A stretch of 45,799 nucleotides of DNA from Acinetobacter sp. (GCA_030152275.1 JASLHF010000124.1:1-45799); one strand, 5' to 3'; counted from the stretch's first letter, positions 32,347-41,714 are shown. The notes: generated by a model not told the origin, from the letters alone. Program-made: numbers and translations.

Positions 32347-33708
32347 ATGAACAAGCCCAAGAGTCTAAAGTGGCGTTTGGCCAGCAGCCTGTTGGCAGTC
32401 ATGGTCTGTCTATGGAGTTTAGTTTTTGCCTGGCTGTATGTCGACTTACAAAAGCGCTTGCAAGACACTTTAGATCAGCGTCTGCATGCTTCTGCCCAAA
32501 TGGTTGCCCGACTGATCCAGCAGTTGCCCATGCAAAACTTCGATGAGCGCGCTTTAACCCAGCAGCTCCAATCGGCCGATCATGAACAATTGATTGCTTG
32601 TGAAGTATCGCTATTTAGTTCAGATATTAGTGTGGGGCAGCATATTGTCGCCAAAACGCGAGGCGCTCCGGCGAGTTTAAGTCAGCAAGCCGTTGGTTTT
32701 AGTACATGGCAGCAGAATGGCATACAGTGGCGCAGTTACGTTCTGCGTAAGGGCGAAATTCAAGTGGTGGCCGCTGAACGGCTGTATTTACGTGAATCAC
32801 TCTTAAAGCAAATCTTGCAATCGGTATTAATTCCACTCATTTTTTCACTTTTATTATGCCTAGGCTTAGTGGTCATCATTATTCGCCGTGAGTTTCAAAG
32901 TCTAGACCAAATTTCCGCAGATCTTAGCCACAATCATTTAAGCTTAACTCAGGCCACCGAATATTTAAGCCGGCTTCCGCAACAGCAGCTGCCCCAAGAG
33001 GTGCAGCCCTTTGTGCAGAACTCTACAGCTTTAGTGCAAAAGCTGCATCAAAGTCTAGAAAATGAAAAAGTCTTTACTGCTTATGCCGCGCATGAATTGC
33101 GCAGTCCATTGACCGCCATTAAAACTCATGTGCAATTGGCTCAACTCATGGCACTGCAAAATGGCTCAGAAAAACTGCAGCAGAGTTTGGCACAGGCTAA
33201 TCATAGCATTCAGCGCTATTCAGCCTTACTGGAGCAGCTGCTCATGCTCTCTGCCGCCGACCATGCAATTGAAGATCATCAGCCGCTCTCTGATATAGCG
33301 TCTGTGTTAAATAAAATTCTCGCTGATTTAAAGCTCTTATATCCACAAAGCAGCGTACAAATTGAAGTGGATTGGGATAGTCTCAGTCACATGCAGCTGC
33401 CTGAATTTGGCTTATATACTGTGCTTAAAAATTTAATTGAAAATGCGCTTTTACATGCGAATGCCACGCATATACAGATTAGTATGCAAGGCGCGGACTT
33501 ATGTATACAAGATAATGGTCTAAATTTAAATAAAGCAGACATTGCATATTTAGGGCAGCGTTTTTGGCGTAAATCTGCTCAGCAAAAGGGGCATGGTTTG
33601 GGCTTATCTTTAGTCAAAATGATTTTGAACAAATATGGATACGCTCTTAGGTTTACAGCTCATTCTCCAAGCGGATTAAAAATAATCATTATGCATTCAG
33701 CTAAGTAA
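32347..33708 (+). CDS. Sensor histidine kinase partner of the response regulator
   Basis: I chose the ATG at 32347 over an in-frame GTG at 32338 that overlaps the previous stop. 453 residues: membrane helix 1 (LASSLLAVMVCLWSLVFAWL), a periplasmic domain of about 130 residues, helix 2 (VLIPLIFSLLLCLGLVVIII), a HAMP-like linker, the H box AAHELRSPLTAIKTHVQLAQ, the N box KNLIENALLHAN, G1 IQDNGLNL and G2 KGHGLGLSLVKM. QseC/PmrB-like architecture. The signal sensed is unknown; proximity to dsbD hints at envelope redox state. Confidence 0.9.
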   Translation: MNKPKSLKWRLASSLLAVMVCLWSLVFAWLYVDLQKRLQDTLDQRLHASAQMVARLIQQLPMQNFDERALTQQLQSADHEQLIACEVSLFSSDISVGQHIVAKTRGAPASLSQQAVGFSTWQQNGIQWRSYVLRKGEIQVVAAERLYLRESLLKQILQSVLIPLIFSLLLCLGLVVIIIRREFQSLDQISADLSHNHLSLTQATEYLSRLPQQQLPQEVQPFVQNSTALVQKLHQSLENEKVFTAYAAHELRSPLTAIKTHVQLAQLMALQNGSEKLQQSLAQANHSIQRYSALLEQLLMLSAADHAIEDHQPLSDIASVLNKILADLKLLYPQSSVQIEVDWDSLSHMQLPEFGLYTVLKNLIENALLHANATHIQISMQGADLCIQDNGLNLNKADIAYLGQRFWRKSAQQKGHGLGLSLVKMILNKYGYALRFTAHSPSGLKIIIMHSAK

Positions 33709-33719
33709 AACGTTCCAAG

Positions 33720-33881
33720 ATGAAAATTAAAAATAAATACTATCGGCGTTCACGAATTACTGAAGCAAAATTCAGACAACTCATACGGTGTTTTGCTCTT
33801 AATCTTAAAGTGTCTAACACTACTGAATTGATCGGACTGTCTGTTCGGTTAACCAACTCCATTTTCATAAAAGTACAATGA
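33720..33881 (+). mobile_element. IS1595-like transposase N-terminal fragment
   Basis: A 53-codon frame beginning MKIKNKYYRRSRITEAKFRQ, then LIRCFALNLKVSNTTELIGL and SVRLTNSIF. The start looks like the N-terminal helix-turn-helix region of IS1595/IS1016-type transposases (KxKNKYxxRSxIxExKFRxxxRCFxxDLTAxxTAxLTGLSxxTxN). Only this fragment is left and no inverted repeats are obvious. It lies in the 215-base gap between the sensor kinase and the LysR gene. Confidence 0.6.
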
Positions 33882-33923
33882 TTCTAAAATGAATACCATC
33901 TAACTTATTTAGCGCTATATGGA

Positions 33924-34871
33924 TCAAATTTTATTTTCACCGTCATATATCCACTGAGCATGCGGCCATTTTTTTTCTTCAATTGAACGCCCGACACATG
34001 CCATAATTTCACCGCTAATAATGCGCACATGCTTAGGTATATTTCTGGTGGAATGCATAGCTAAAGTAATCACGCGCACAAAGTCATTGCCAGAAATGGG
34101 CACGGCTTTCATTAAACCGCTATTAAACTCATTTATAACTGAAACTAAAGGCAAAACTGTGTACCCAAAGCCTTGCATAACCAGCTGCTTCTGTATATTT
34201 AAATCATTTGTTTCAGCATAAATATTTAGATTTGAATTATTTTGTTTACAGGCCTGTTCTATAAGCGTACGCAAACGGTGAGGATGACATGGCAAAATTA
34301 ATGGAAAATTTTCAATCTCTTTTAAATCCATAGGATGATTTAACTGCAGCGGTGTATGGCCTGCGCCTATTAAAAATAAAGGCTCTCTGACAAGAGGTGT
34401 TAAATCAATTAATTTAGAAGGTGTAGAATCGTACATTAAAGCTAAATCAATATCCCCTGCTTCCAGCCATTCTTTTAAATGCCCTGAATACCCAACAGAA
34501 ATCTTCACTTGCACTTCAGGGTATTTTTCTTTGATCACACGCATAATTAGAGTAGAAAGCAGTTCACTGATGCTTGATAATACTCCGATATGAACTTTCC
34601 CCCGAATAATGCCCTTATTTGCAGTCAATTCTAATTTCGCACTTTCAAGGTCTTCCAGAATTCTTCTTGCATAAGGTTCAAGCAGTTTTCCATCATCTGT
34701 CAAAGCCATGCCATGACGTGAACGGTTGAATAATTTTACGCCCAATTCTTCTTCAAGCATTTGAATTTGACGTGATACCGCAGGCTGCACAACATTCAGC
34801 ATCGTGGCTGCCTTAGTGAGATTCTCCACTTCTAAAATAGTAATAAAAGTGCGTAATTGTTTAATGTCCAT
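33924..34871 (-). CDS. LysR-type regulator of the itaconate operon
   Basis: 315 residues. N-terminal winged helix (MDIKQLRTFITILEVENLTK AATMLNVVQPAVSRQIQ), then linker and a periplasmic-binding-like effector domain (IGVLSSISELLSTLI ... VMQGFGYTVLPLVSVI). Divergent from the acyl-CoA dehydrogenase gene with a 100-base shared intergenic region, the classical LysR layout, so it probably activates the ict-type operon in response to itaconate or an itaconyl-CoA intermediate. In Pseudomonas aeruginosa the equivalent operon is also flanked by a LysR gene (established knowledge). No specific operator was identified in the AT-rich spacer. Confidence 0.85.
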   Translation of the reverse strand: MDIKQLRTFITILEVENLTKAATMLNVVQPAVSRQIQMLEEELGVKLFNRSRHGMALTDDGKLLEPYARRILEDLESAKLELTANKGIIRGKVHIGVLSSISELLSTLIMRVIKEKYPEVQVKISVGYSGHLKEWLEAGDIDLALMYDSTPSKLIDLTPLVREPLFLIGAGHTPLQLNHPMDLKEIENFPLILPCHPHRLRTLIEQACKQNNSNLNIYAETNDLNIQKQLVMQGFGYTVLPLVSVINEFNSGLMKAVPISGNDFVRVITLAMHSTRNIPKHVRIISGEIMACVGRSIEEKKWPHAQWIYDGENKI

Positions 34872-34971
34872 TTCAATAATTTTCCAACATGCATTCCATC
34901 AAAATATACTATTTTAAATTAATTTACATAACAATATATGATCAAAAACATAAAGAGATCAAGATAAGGAC

Positions 34972-36138
34972 ATGCCAGTGAAAAGCACTTTTAATAACCA
35001 CCTAGAAATCCGTGAAGCTGTTCGTGCGTTATGTGCGCAGTTTCCAGATGAATACCACCGCAAAATAGATGAAGAAAAAAGCTACCCGGAAGAATTTGTC
35101 AATGCTTTAACTCATGCGGGCTGGTTAGCAGCGATGATTCCAGAAGAATTTGGCGGTTCAGGATTGGGATTAGCAGAAGCTTCAGTGGTGATGGAAGAAA
35201 TTAACCGCAGTGGCGGTAATTCAGGTGCATGTCACGGTCAAATGTATAACATGAGCACATTGCTGCGTAACGGCTCTCAAGCACAAAAAGAATTTTATTT
35301 GCCTAAAATTGCTTCCGGCGAATGGCGTTTGCAGTCTATGGCGGTTACTGAACCGACGACAGGCACAGACACCACCAAGATCCGCACCACTGCAGTTAAA
35401 AAAGGTGACCGCTATGTGATTAATGGCCAAAAGGTCTGGATTTCACGTGTTCAGCATAGTGACTGGATGATTCTTCTTGCACGAACAACACCTTTAGCTG
35501 AAGTTAAAAAGAAATCTGAAGGCATGTCCATTTTCATGGTTGATATTAAAGAGGCAATGAAATCAGGTATGGCTGTGCAGCCTATTCCGAATATGGTGAA
35601 TCATGAAACCAACGAACTTTTTTTTGAGAATTTGGAAATTCCGGAAGAAAACCTGATTGGTGAAGAAGGCAAAGGGTTTAAATACATTTTGGATGGTTTA
35701 AATGCAGAGCGTACCCTGATTGCTGCAGAATGTATCGGTGATGGCTATTGGTTTATGGACCGCGCAACCAAATACGTCAAAGAGCGCGAAGTCTTTGGCC
35801 GTCCAATTGGCCAGAACCAAGGCGTTCAATTTCCGCTTGCAGAATCATTCATTGAAATTGAAGCTGCCAACTTAATGCGTTTCCGCGCATGTGAACTGTT
35901 TGATCAAGGCCAAGCCTGCGGTGCAGAGGCCAATATGGCGAAGTATCTGGCGGCTAAATCAAGCTGGGAAGCAGCGAATCATTGCTTGCAGTTCCATGGA
36001 GGTTTTGGCTTTGCAAATGAATATGACATTGAACGAAAATTCCGTGAAACTCGTTTATATCAAGTTGCGCCTATTTCAACCAATTTAATTCTCAGTTATG
36101 TCGCTGAGCACTTACTTGATTTACCACGTTCTTTCTAA
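34972..36138 (+). CDS. Acyl-CoA dehydrogenase family protein of the itaconate cluster
   Basis: 388 residues, typical length; SD AAGGAC precedes the ATG. N-terminal helical, middle beta (MAVTEPTTGTDTTKIRTTAV, FAD-binding) and C-terminal helical domains are visible (EREVFGRPIGQNQGVQFPLA, LQFHGGFGFANEYDIERKFR). At the usual catalytic EGT site the sequence is LYQVAPISTNLIL, so the canonical Glu is absent, as in a subgroup of such enzymes; a different catalytic base or a different reaction is possible. A homologue (PA0879) sits in the itaconate operon of P. aeruginosa. Its exact substrate is unknown. Confidence 0.85.
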   Translation: MPVKSTFNNHLEIREAVRALCAQFPDEYHRKIDEEKSYPEEFVNALTHAGWLAAMIPEEFGGSGLGLAEASVVMEEINRSGGNSGACHGQMYNMSTLLRNGSQAQKEFYLPKIASGEWRLQSMAVTEPTTGTDTTKIRTTAVKKGDRYVINGQKVWISRVQHSDWMILLARTTPLAEVKKKSEGMSIFMVDIKEAMKSGMAVQPIPNMVNHETNELFFENLEIPEENLIGEEGKGFKYILDGLNAERTLIAAECIGDGYWFMDRATKYVKEREVFGRPIGQNQGVQFPLAESFIEIEAANLMRFRACELFDQGQACGAEANMAKYLAAKSSWEAANHCLQFHGGFGFANEYDIERKFRETRLYQVAPISTNLILSYVAEHLLDLPRSF

Positions 36139-36151
36139 GAAGGTCTGAACT

Positions 36152-36973
36152 ATGGAAAAAGTACAGAAGTCTGCGCGTTCATATCTTTTTGTCCCAGCGA
36201 ACCGTGTTGAACGTTTTGAAAAAGCGCTTAACACGAAAGCCGATGCCGTCATTATAGATTTAGAAGATGCAGTTCCAGTTGATCTGAAATTTTCTGCACG
36301 TGATGAGCTTAAAACCTGGCTGACGGATCATCCGCAAGAAAATGTGATGATCCGCATTAATTCAAAAAACAGCGAATGGTTTGCAGACGATATTCAATTG
36401 GCAAAATTCAGTAATGTTCAAGCAATTATTTTGCCTAAAACTGAATCAGTTGCTGACATTGATGCCGTTACAGCTCTCCGTACAATTGATGTATTTGCAT
36501 TGATTGAAACTCCGCTTGGATTTGCCAATATCCGTCAAATTGCTCAGGCAAAATCGGTTAAGGCACTAATGTTTGGTTCTATTGATTTTCAATTAGAAAT
36601 GAATATGCAAGGCGGTTATGAAGAGCTTTTATCATTTCGAAATGAATTCGTGTTGGCATCCAAATTAGCAGGAATCGAATCACCTGTAGATGGCGTTACG
36701 GTTGACTTTAAAGATGAGACATTAATTGAACGGGAAACACTGCAGGCAAAAAATCTGGGGTTTGCTGGAAAGCTTTGCATTCATCCGAACCAAGTCGATA
36801 TTGTAAATACCGCATTTACTCCAACGGATGGTGAAATTACATGGGCACAGCGCGTCTTGACTGAAGTTAATCAAGCACAGGGGCAAGCCATTAGTTTGGA
36901 TGGAAAAATGATTGATTTACCCGTCATTTTAAGAGCGCAAAAAATTTTAAAACAGGCTGATCTAAACATATAA
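36152..36973 (+). CDS. ccl: (S)-citramalyl-CoA lyase, CitE-like (HpcH/HpaI family)
   Basis: 273 residues. It cleaves (S)-citramalyl-CoA to pyruvate and acetyl-CoA in itaconate breakdown. CitE-like features: SYLFVPANRVERFEKAL, the metal-ligand region DAVIIDLEDAVP, the conserved ALIETPLGFANI, FGSIDFQLEMN and AGKLCIHPNQVDIVN. It lies 13 bases after the dehydrogenase gene and is followed by the hydratase and CoA-transferase genes, the full complement of the itaconate pathway. Malyl- or citramalyl-CoA specificity cannot be read from sequence alone; the neighbours favour citramalyl-CoA. Confidence 0.85.
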   Translation: MEKVQKSARSYLFVPANRVERFEKALNTKADAVIIDLEDAVPVDLKFSARDELKTWLTDHPQENVMIRINSKNSEWFADDIQLAKFSNVQAIILPKTESVADIDAVTALRTIDVFALIETPLGFANIRQIAQAKSVKALMFGSIDFQLEMNMQGGYEELLSFRNEFVLASKLAGIESPVDGVTVDFKDETLIERETLQAKNLGFAGKLCIHPNQVDIVNTAFTPTDGEITWAQRVLTEVNQAQGQAISLDGKMIDLPVILRAQKILKQADLNI

Positions 36974-36990
36974 AGGATTGAGGGATTTCC

Positions 36991-37830
36991 ATGGAAAACT
37001 ACAGCAATTGGGTTGGAAAGAAAGAAATACAGAATGATTATTCTGATGACCGCCCTGTCGCAATGATGCAGGCCTTACTCAGTGAAACAGATAAAACGCC
37101 GGCGAATTTGCCACATCTATATCACTGGTTTTACTTTCTGCCATTAGTCAATGGACAAGACCTTGCTGTAGATGGCCATCCTAAAAAAGGTGGATTCTTG
37201 CCGCCTATTCCTTTCCCAAAACGTATGTGGGCAGGCAGCCGATTAGAATTTATCAGACCCATTGTGGCCCATCAATCTTTGCGCCGAGAATCTGAAATTT
37301 TAAAGGTTGAACTTAAACACGGTAAAAGTGGGGATATGTATTTCGTGACCGTTCAGCATTCAATCTATGCAGAAAATGAACTGGCAATTATTGAAGAACA
37401 AGACATCGTTTATCGTGATATCAGCAATCAGGTGCACAGTACTGCTCAGAAGCAACCTGAACAGTCAGAAACAAAAGTTTTTGATTATCAAAAAAAATTC
37501 CCTATTGATCCTGTGATGCTATTCAGATATTCGGCTGTTACATTTAATAGCCATCGGATTCATTATGATCGTCCTTATGCCACCCAAGAGGAAGGTTATC
37601 CTGGCCTTGTGGTGCATGGCCCACTTTTAGCAACTCTTTTAATTCATTATTTCAAACAAGAACATCCGGAGAAAAATATTCGCCATTTTGAATTTCGAGC
37701 GGTAAACCCAGTCTTTGATTTTGATGATTTTCAAATTTGCGGGCGAATAGCACAGGAAAATGGTGAATTGTGGATTCAAAAAGGCAATAGTCAAATCTGC
37801 ATGAAAGCAAAAGTTTCTTTTAAGGAATAA
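36991..37830 (+). CDS. ich: Itaconyl-CoA hydratase, MaoC/FAS1-like
   Basis: 279 residues, a double hot-dog protein. Features: NLPHLYHWFYFLPLVNGQDL, GGFLPPIPFPKRMWAGSRLE in the first half and the C-terminal MaoC-type site in FRYSAVTFNSHRIHYDRPYA with Asp/His, then HGPLLATLLI. It hydrates itaconyl-CoA to (S)-citramalyl-CoA, the step between Ict and Ccl. Mesaconyl-CoA hydratases have the same fold, so the substrate is taken from the operon. Good SD (AAGGATTGAGGG) upstream. Confidence 0.82.
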   Translation: MENYSNWVGKKEIQNDYSDDRPVAMMQALLSETDKTPANLPHLYHWFYFLPLVNGQDLAVDGHPKKGGFLPPIPFPKRMWAGSRLEFIRPIVAHQSLRRESEILKVELKHGKSGDMYFVTVQHSIYAENELAIIEEQDIVYRDISNQVHSTAQKQPEQSETKVFDYQKKFPIDPVMLFRYSAVTFNSHRIHYDRPYATQEEGYPGLVVHGPLLATLLIHYFKQEHPEKNIRHFEFRAVNPVFDFDDFQICGRIAQENGELWIQKGNSQICMKAKVSFKE

Positions 37831-37835
37831 ACTCA

Positions 37836-39026
37836 ATGCTTCCTTTAAATGATATTACTGTAATAACACTAGAGCATGCTATAGCCGCGCCATTTTGCAC
37901 ACGGCAGTTAGCAGATTTAGGTGCACGGGTCATTAAGATTGAACGTCCCCATGTCGGCGACTTCGCCCGAAAATATGATGAACGTGTCGATGGAATGTCT
38001 TCGCATTTTGTGTGGGCCAATCGGTCTAAAGAAAGTTTAACATTGGACATTAAAACTCAAGATGCTCAAAATATTTTGAGGCAGCTTGTATCAAAAGCAG
38101 ATGTACTGGTGCAAAACCTTGCGCCAGGTTCAGCTTCACGTTTGGGCTTGTCTTTTGAAGACCTGTCTGCAATCAACCCTCAAATTATTGTCTGCGATAT
38201 ATCTGGCTATGGCGGTGATGCCGAACACCCTGGCCCCTATCATGATAAAAAAGCATATGATTTGCTAATCCAAAGCGAATCTGGATTTTTATCTGTCAGT
38301 GGAACTGAAAACGAATATACCAAAGCGGGTTGCTCTATTTCAGATATTGCTGCTGGCATGTATGCCTATTCCAATATTTTAGCGGCATTGATTGAACGCG
38401 GAAAAACAGGTAAGGGAAAACGTATAGATATTTCGATGCTTGAAAGCATGACAGAATGGATGGGGTTTCCGCTCTATTACGCCTTTCGAGGTAACAGCGC
38501 TCCTCAGCGTACAGGTGCATCTCATGCCACAATCTATCCTTATGGCCCCTTCCTCACAGGTGATAATAAACAAGTTATTTTAGCGGTTCAAAATGAACGT
38601 GAATGGCAAGATTTTTGTAAAACTGTACTAAATGACGCTACATTTTCCGAACTGCCAGAATTTATAAATAACTCATTACGTTCAAAAAACCGAGAAAAAT
38701 TAAAATCTATCATTTTAAATGTCTTTAGAGATTTAACTCAGCAAGAAGTGATTCAACGCCTAGAACTAGCTAAAATTGCCAATGCGAATGTCAATAAAAT
38801 GGAAGATGTTTGGCATCATCCGCAACTTGAAGCACGGCAACGCTGGACTGTTGTGGATACACCGATCGGTAAAGTGCCTACACTTAAACCAGTCGGACTT
38901 AAATCTGATGAAGATTATCAAATCAAGCCTGTGCCCTCTCTGAGTGAACATACCCACGCAATTCTTCATGAATTAGGATATAGCGAAACTGCCATCCAAC
39001 AACTGCACCAAAAATCAATCATTTAG
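37836..39026 (+). CDS. ict: Itaconate CoA-transferase, CaiB/BaiF (class III) family
   Basis: 396 residues. Class III CoA-transferase that activates itaconate using succinyl-CoA or a related donor. N-terminal Rossmann-like start (ITVITLEHAIAAPFCTRQLA DLGARVIKIERP), the motif WANRSKESLTLDI, and the catalytic Asp in KKAYDLLIQSESGFLSVSG (D142). The middle and C-terminal parts have IAAGMYAYSNILAALIERGK and later VPTLKPVG. The P. aeruginosa homologue PA0882 does this job (established). Last gene of the operon, six bases after ich; a terminator-like hairpin follows. Confidence 0.85.
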   Translation: MLPLNDITVITLEHAIAAPFCTRQLADLGARVIKIERPHVGDFARKYDERVDGMSSHFVWANRSKESLTLDIKTQDAQNILRQLVSKADVLVQNLAPGSASRLGLSFEDLSAINPQIIVCDISGYGGDAEHPGPYHDKKAYDLLIQSESGFLSVSGTENEYTKAGCSISDIAAGMYAYSNILAALIERGKTGKGKRIDISMLESMTEWMGFPLYYAFRGNSAPQRTGASHATIYPYGPFLTGDNKQVILAVQNEREWQDFCKTVLNDATFSELPEFINNSLRSKNREKLKSIILNVFRDLTQQEVIQRLELAKIANANVNKMEDVWHHPQLEARQRWTVVDTPIGKVPTLKPVGLKSDEDYQIKPVPSLSEHTHAILHELGYSETAIQQLHQKSII

Positions 39027-39050
39027 AATTCTCCAGTTTCCAGCATCATG

Positions 39051-39074
39051 AAGGCCGTGGTGTTGGTCTTTTTT
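39051..39074 (+). terminator. Rho-independent terminator candidate after ict
   Basis: AAGGCC (39051-39056) pairs with GGTCTT (39065-39070) including one G-U, with an 8-base loop and a T6 tail (39069-39074). It closes the ict operon. The rest of the 304-base gap to the next gene (39027-39330) shows no gene; it carries the promoter of the downstream LysR gene. Confidence 0.5.
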
Positions 39075-39330
39075 GGAACATAAACATCATAAGGGTGCAT
39101 TCTTTGAATGGTGATGTACATTACCCTCTTACTCTTCAGTTTATTTTTTAGGTCATCACTCCCCTGATACTGTTATAAAAAATGCTCACCAGACAGGCTC
39201 TAACTTTAGTCGCATAAAAACAACGTCTCATACCTCTAGAAAATAAAGTACTTTTCACGCAATATAGAATCAGGCATGTCATGCTAAAAACAACCATATT
39301 TAATTTTAATAATTCAACAGGAGCAAACCT

Positions 39331-40224
39331 GTGAACTTTGATTTAAATGATTTCAGGCTGATTCTAAATATCGCTGAGACTCAAAATTTAACTCGCGCAG
39401 CCGAAAAAACGTTCATTTCAACACCTGCAGCCAGTAACCGAATTAAAAATTTAGAACAGCAATTAGGACTGAAAATTTTAGAACGCTCCTCTCAAGGCGT
39501 TGAACTGACTGAAATCGGGCAGATCTATTTAAAGTATGCCAAATCGATTTATCATGAAATTGAGTGCCTTAAAGGCGAGCTTTCTCAATTTAATGATCAA
39601 ATATCTGGCAAACTGTCAATTGTTGCCAACACGACTGCAATTACGGAATACATCCCCAAGGCTTTATCTGAATATTTAATTACTCATCCACACGTGGATG
39701 TAAATCTTAAAGAAATGCTAAGCGAAGACATTGTGAATATCGTCGAAGATAAGCGTGCCGACCTTGGAATTATTTCTGGAAATATTGACACTAAAAATTT
39801 GCAGACGATGCCTTTAATTTCTTCTCATCTCATTTTAATTGCCCCCAAAACCCACCCGATTCTTCAAAACAAACATGTTACCTTACTGGATGCCATTCAA
39901 TATTCAGTCGTGACTTTACACGAAGGCAGCGCAATCCAAATTTTTTTACATAAGCTATCGCAGCAATTGGATAAAAAAATAAATATTCGGGTACAAGTTT
40001 CAAGCTATGACTCCATCTGTCAAATGGTGGCTGCAGGTGCCGGTATCGCAATTATTCCACTAGCAGCTTTTCGGCGTTTACAGCACATTCACCCCAACAT
40101 CGAATATAGAGAAATTGATGAAAAATGGGCGCATCGCGGCTTTAAAATATGCGCAATCAACTTTAATGAAATCAGCCAATTTACCAAAGATTTTATTGCA
40201 TGTTTAAAGTCTCACATTCATTAA
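39331..40224 (+). CDS. LysR-type regulator of the methylmuconolactone cluster
   Basis: 297 residues, GTG start after GGAGCAAACC. Winged helix (LNDFRLILNIAETQNLTRAA EKTFISTPAASNRIK) and a ligand domain (LSIVANTTAITEYIPKAL ... GAGIAIIPLAAF). It reads in the same direction as the operon that follows 134 bases later, so it could be separately regulated. A palindrome lies in between. Inferred to respond to a lactone or CoA intermediate; no direct evidence. Confidence 0.82.
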   Translation: MNFDLNDFRLILNIAETQNLTRAAEKTFISTPAASNRIKNLEQQLGLKILERSSQGVELTEIGQIYLKYAKSIYHEIECLKGELSQFNDQISGKLSIVANTTAITEYIPKALSEYLITHPHVDVNLKEMLSEDIVNIVEDKRADLGIISGNIDTKNLQTMPLISSHLILIAPKTHPILQNKHVTLLDAIQYSVVTLHEGSAIQIFLHKLSQQLDKKINIRVQVSSYDSICQMVAAGAGIAIIPLAAFRRLQHIHPNIEYREIDEKWAHRGFKICAINFNEISQFTKDFIACLKSHIH

Positions 40225-40274
40225 TCATGAAATGAGTGCCACTCTTTATGGTGTTAATTTTAAATTAACACATC

Positions 40275-40288
40275 TTTCAAATTTGAAA
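40275..40288. promoter_or_regulatory. Palindrome, candidate LysR operator
   Basis: TTTCAAATTTGAAA is a perfect 14-bp palindrome, 70 bases before the CoA-transferase start and between the LysR gene and its likely target operon. It contains the T-N11-A core spacing. Function inferred. Confidence 0.45.
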
Positions 40289-40358
40289 ATTGTGCAAAAC
40301 ACAAGAATGTGTGAACTTACTATCAGTATAAGAAACATGAATTTTATAAGGTAGTAAG

Positions 40359-41033
40359 ATGATTAATAAAATCTTCAATTCGGCAAAGGACATTGTCAAA
40401 GATATCCAAGATGGTTCTGTTATTGCCGTCGGCGGTTTTGGCGGCTCCGGCATGCCGAATGAACTTATTCAAGCTTTAATTGATCAAGGCGCGAAAGATT
40501 TAACGATTGTTAGCAATAATGCCGGCAATGGAGATCAAGGTCTTGCTGCTTTATTAAAGGCCAAACGTGTCAAAAAACTGATTTGCTCCTTTCCTCGTCA
40601 AAAAGATGCTTATGTTTTTGAAGAATTGTACCGAAATAATGAAATTGAGCTGGAAGTTGTACCTCAGGGCACCCTTGCAGAACGTTTAAGAGCTGCCGGC
40701 TGCGGTATTGGTGGTTTTTATACACGCACCGCCTATGGCACTTTACTTTCAGAAAATAAAGAAACCAAAGAAATCGATGGCCAAGGCTATGTGTTTGAAA
40801 AAGCCTTGCCTGTCGATTACAGCCTAATTTATGCCAAGACTGGTGACCGCTGGGGTAATCTCATTTACAACAAAACAGCCCGCAACTTTGCCCCTGTTAT
40901 GGCGATGGCTGCAAAAACTACCTTAGTCGCTGTCGACCAAATCTGTGAACTCGGTGATTTAGATCCTGAAATTATTATTACCCCAGGAATTTTTGTCGAC
41001 CGTCTAACCCTCAAAAATGGCATTGGAGCGTAA
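40359..41033 (+). CDS. 3-oxoacid (3-oxoadipate-type) CoA-transferase subunit A
   Basis: 224 residues. Together with subunit B it moves CoA from succinyl-CoA to 3-oxoadipate or a methyl derivative. Family signatures: VGGFGGSGMPNELIQALI, VSNNAGNGDQGLAALLKAKR, ICSFPRQKDAYVFEELY, PQGTLAERLRAAGCGIGGFY and NFAPVMAMAAKTTLVAVDQI, matching PcaI/CatI. Subunit B starts 5 bases downstream. In the mml pathway this would act on 4-methyl-3-oxoadipate; the local MmlI and MmlJ genes support this but substrate choice is inference. Confidence 0.9.
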   Translation: MINKIFNSAKDIVKDIQDGSVIAVGGFGGSGMPNELIQALIDQGAKDLTIVSNNAGNGDQGLAALLKAKRVKKLICSFPRQKDAYVFEELYRNNEIELEVVPQGTLAERLRAAGCGIGGFYTRTAYGTLLSENKETKEIDGQGYVFEKALPVDYSLIYAKTGDRWGNLIYNKTARNFAPVMAMAAKTTLVAVDQICELGDLDPEIIITPGIFVDRLTLKNGIGA

Positions 41034-41038
41034 TCATT

Positions 41039-41683
41039 ATGGATAGCCTGCAAAAAACTAATCTTGCTCAGCGTGTTGCTCAGGATATTCCCGAGGGCGC
41101 CTATGTCAACCTCGGTATTGGCTTGCCGACTTTAGTTGCCGACTATTTTGCAGATAAAGAAGTCATTCTTCAAAGTGAAAATGGCGTATTAGGGCAATGG
41201 AGTCAAGCTGCAAATGGTGAAGAAGATTGGGACCTCATTAATGCCGGAAAAGAGGCCATTGATTTAAAAAAAGGCGGCGCTTTTTTTCATCATGCAGATT
41301 CTTTTGGAATGATGCGTGGAGGCCATTTGGATTATTGCATTTTGGGCGCTTTTCAAATTTCTGCCAATGGCGATCTCGCCAACTGGCATACCGGACATCC
41401 GGATGCCATTCCTGCGGTCGGCGGTGCAATGGACTTAGCCTCTGGTGCTCAGAACGTTTACGTCATGATGGAACATTTAACCAAACAAGGTCACAGCAAA
41501 ATTTTAGAAAAATGCAGTTATCCCTTAACAGGATTGGCTTGCGTTAATCGAGTCTATACAGAAATTGCCACCTTTGAATTTGCTGATGGAACTGTCTATG
41601 TGATTGATATTGTTTCACCACATACAGCTGACTATGTTCAAAGTATTACCGATGTCGTTTTGGATTTTTCAAAAATGAAATAA
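41039..41683 (+). CDS. 3-oxoacid (3-oxoadipate-type) CoA-transferase subunit B
   Basis: 214 residues, PcaJ/CatJ-like. The catalytic Glu lies in VILQSENGVLGQWSQAANGE (the SENG motif). Further family blocks are VNLGIGLPTLVADYF, HADSFGMMRGGHLDYCILGA and IPAVGGAMDLASGAQNVYVM. Complete and five bases after subunit A. An AAGGAGAT ribosome site for the transporter gene follows. Confidence 0.9.
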   Translation: MDSLQKTNLAQRVAQDIPEGAYVNLGIGLPTLVADYFADKEVILQSENGVLGQWSQAANGEEDWDLINAGKEAIDLKKGGAFFHHADSFGMMRGGHLDYCILGAFQISANGDLANWHTGHPDAIPAVGGAMDLASGAQNVYVMMEHLTKQGHSKILEKCSYPLTGLACVNRVYTEIATFEFADGTVYVIDIVSPHTADYVQSITDVVLDFSKMK

Positions 41684-41714
41684 GTTCAAGAAATATTTTA
41701 CAAAGGAGATGTAA

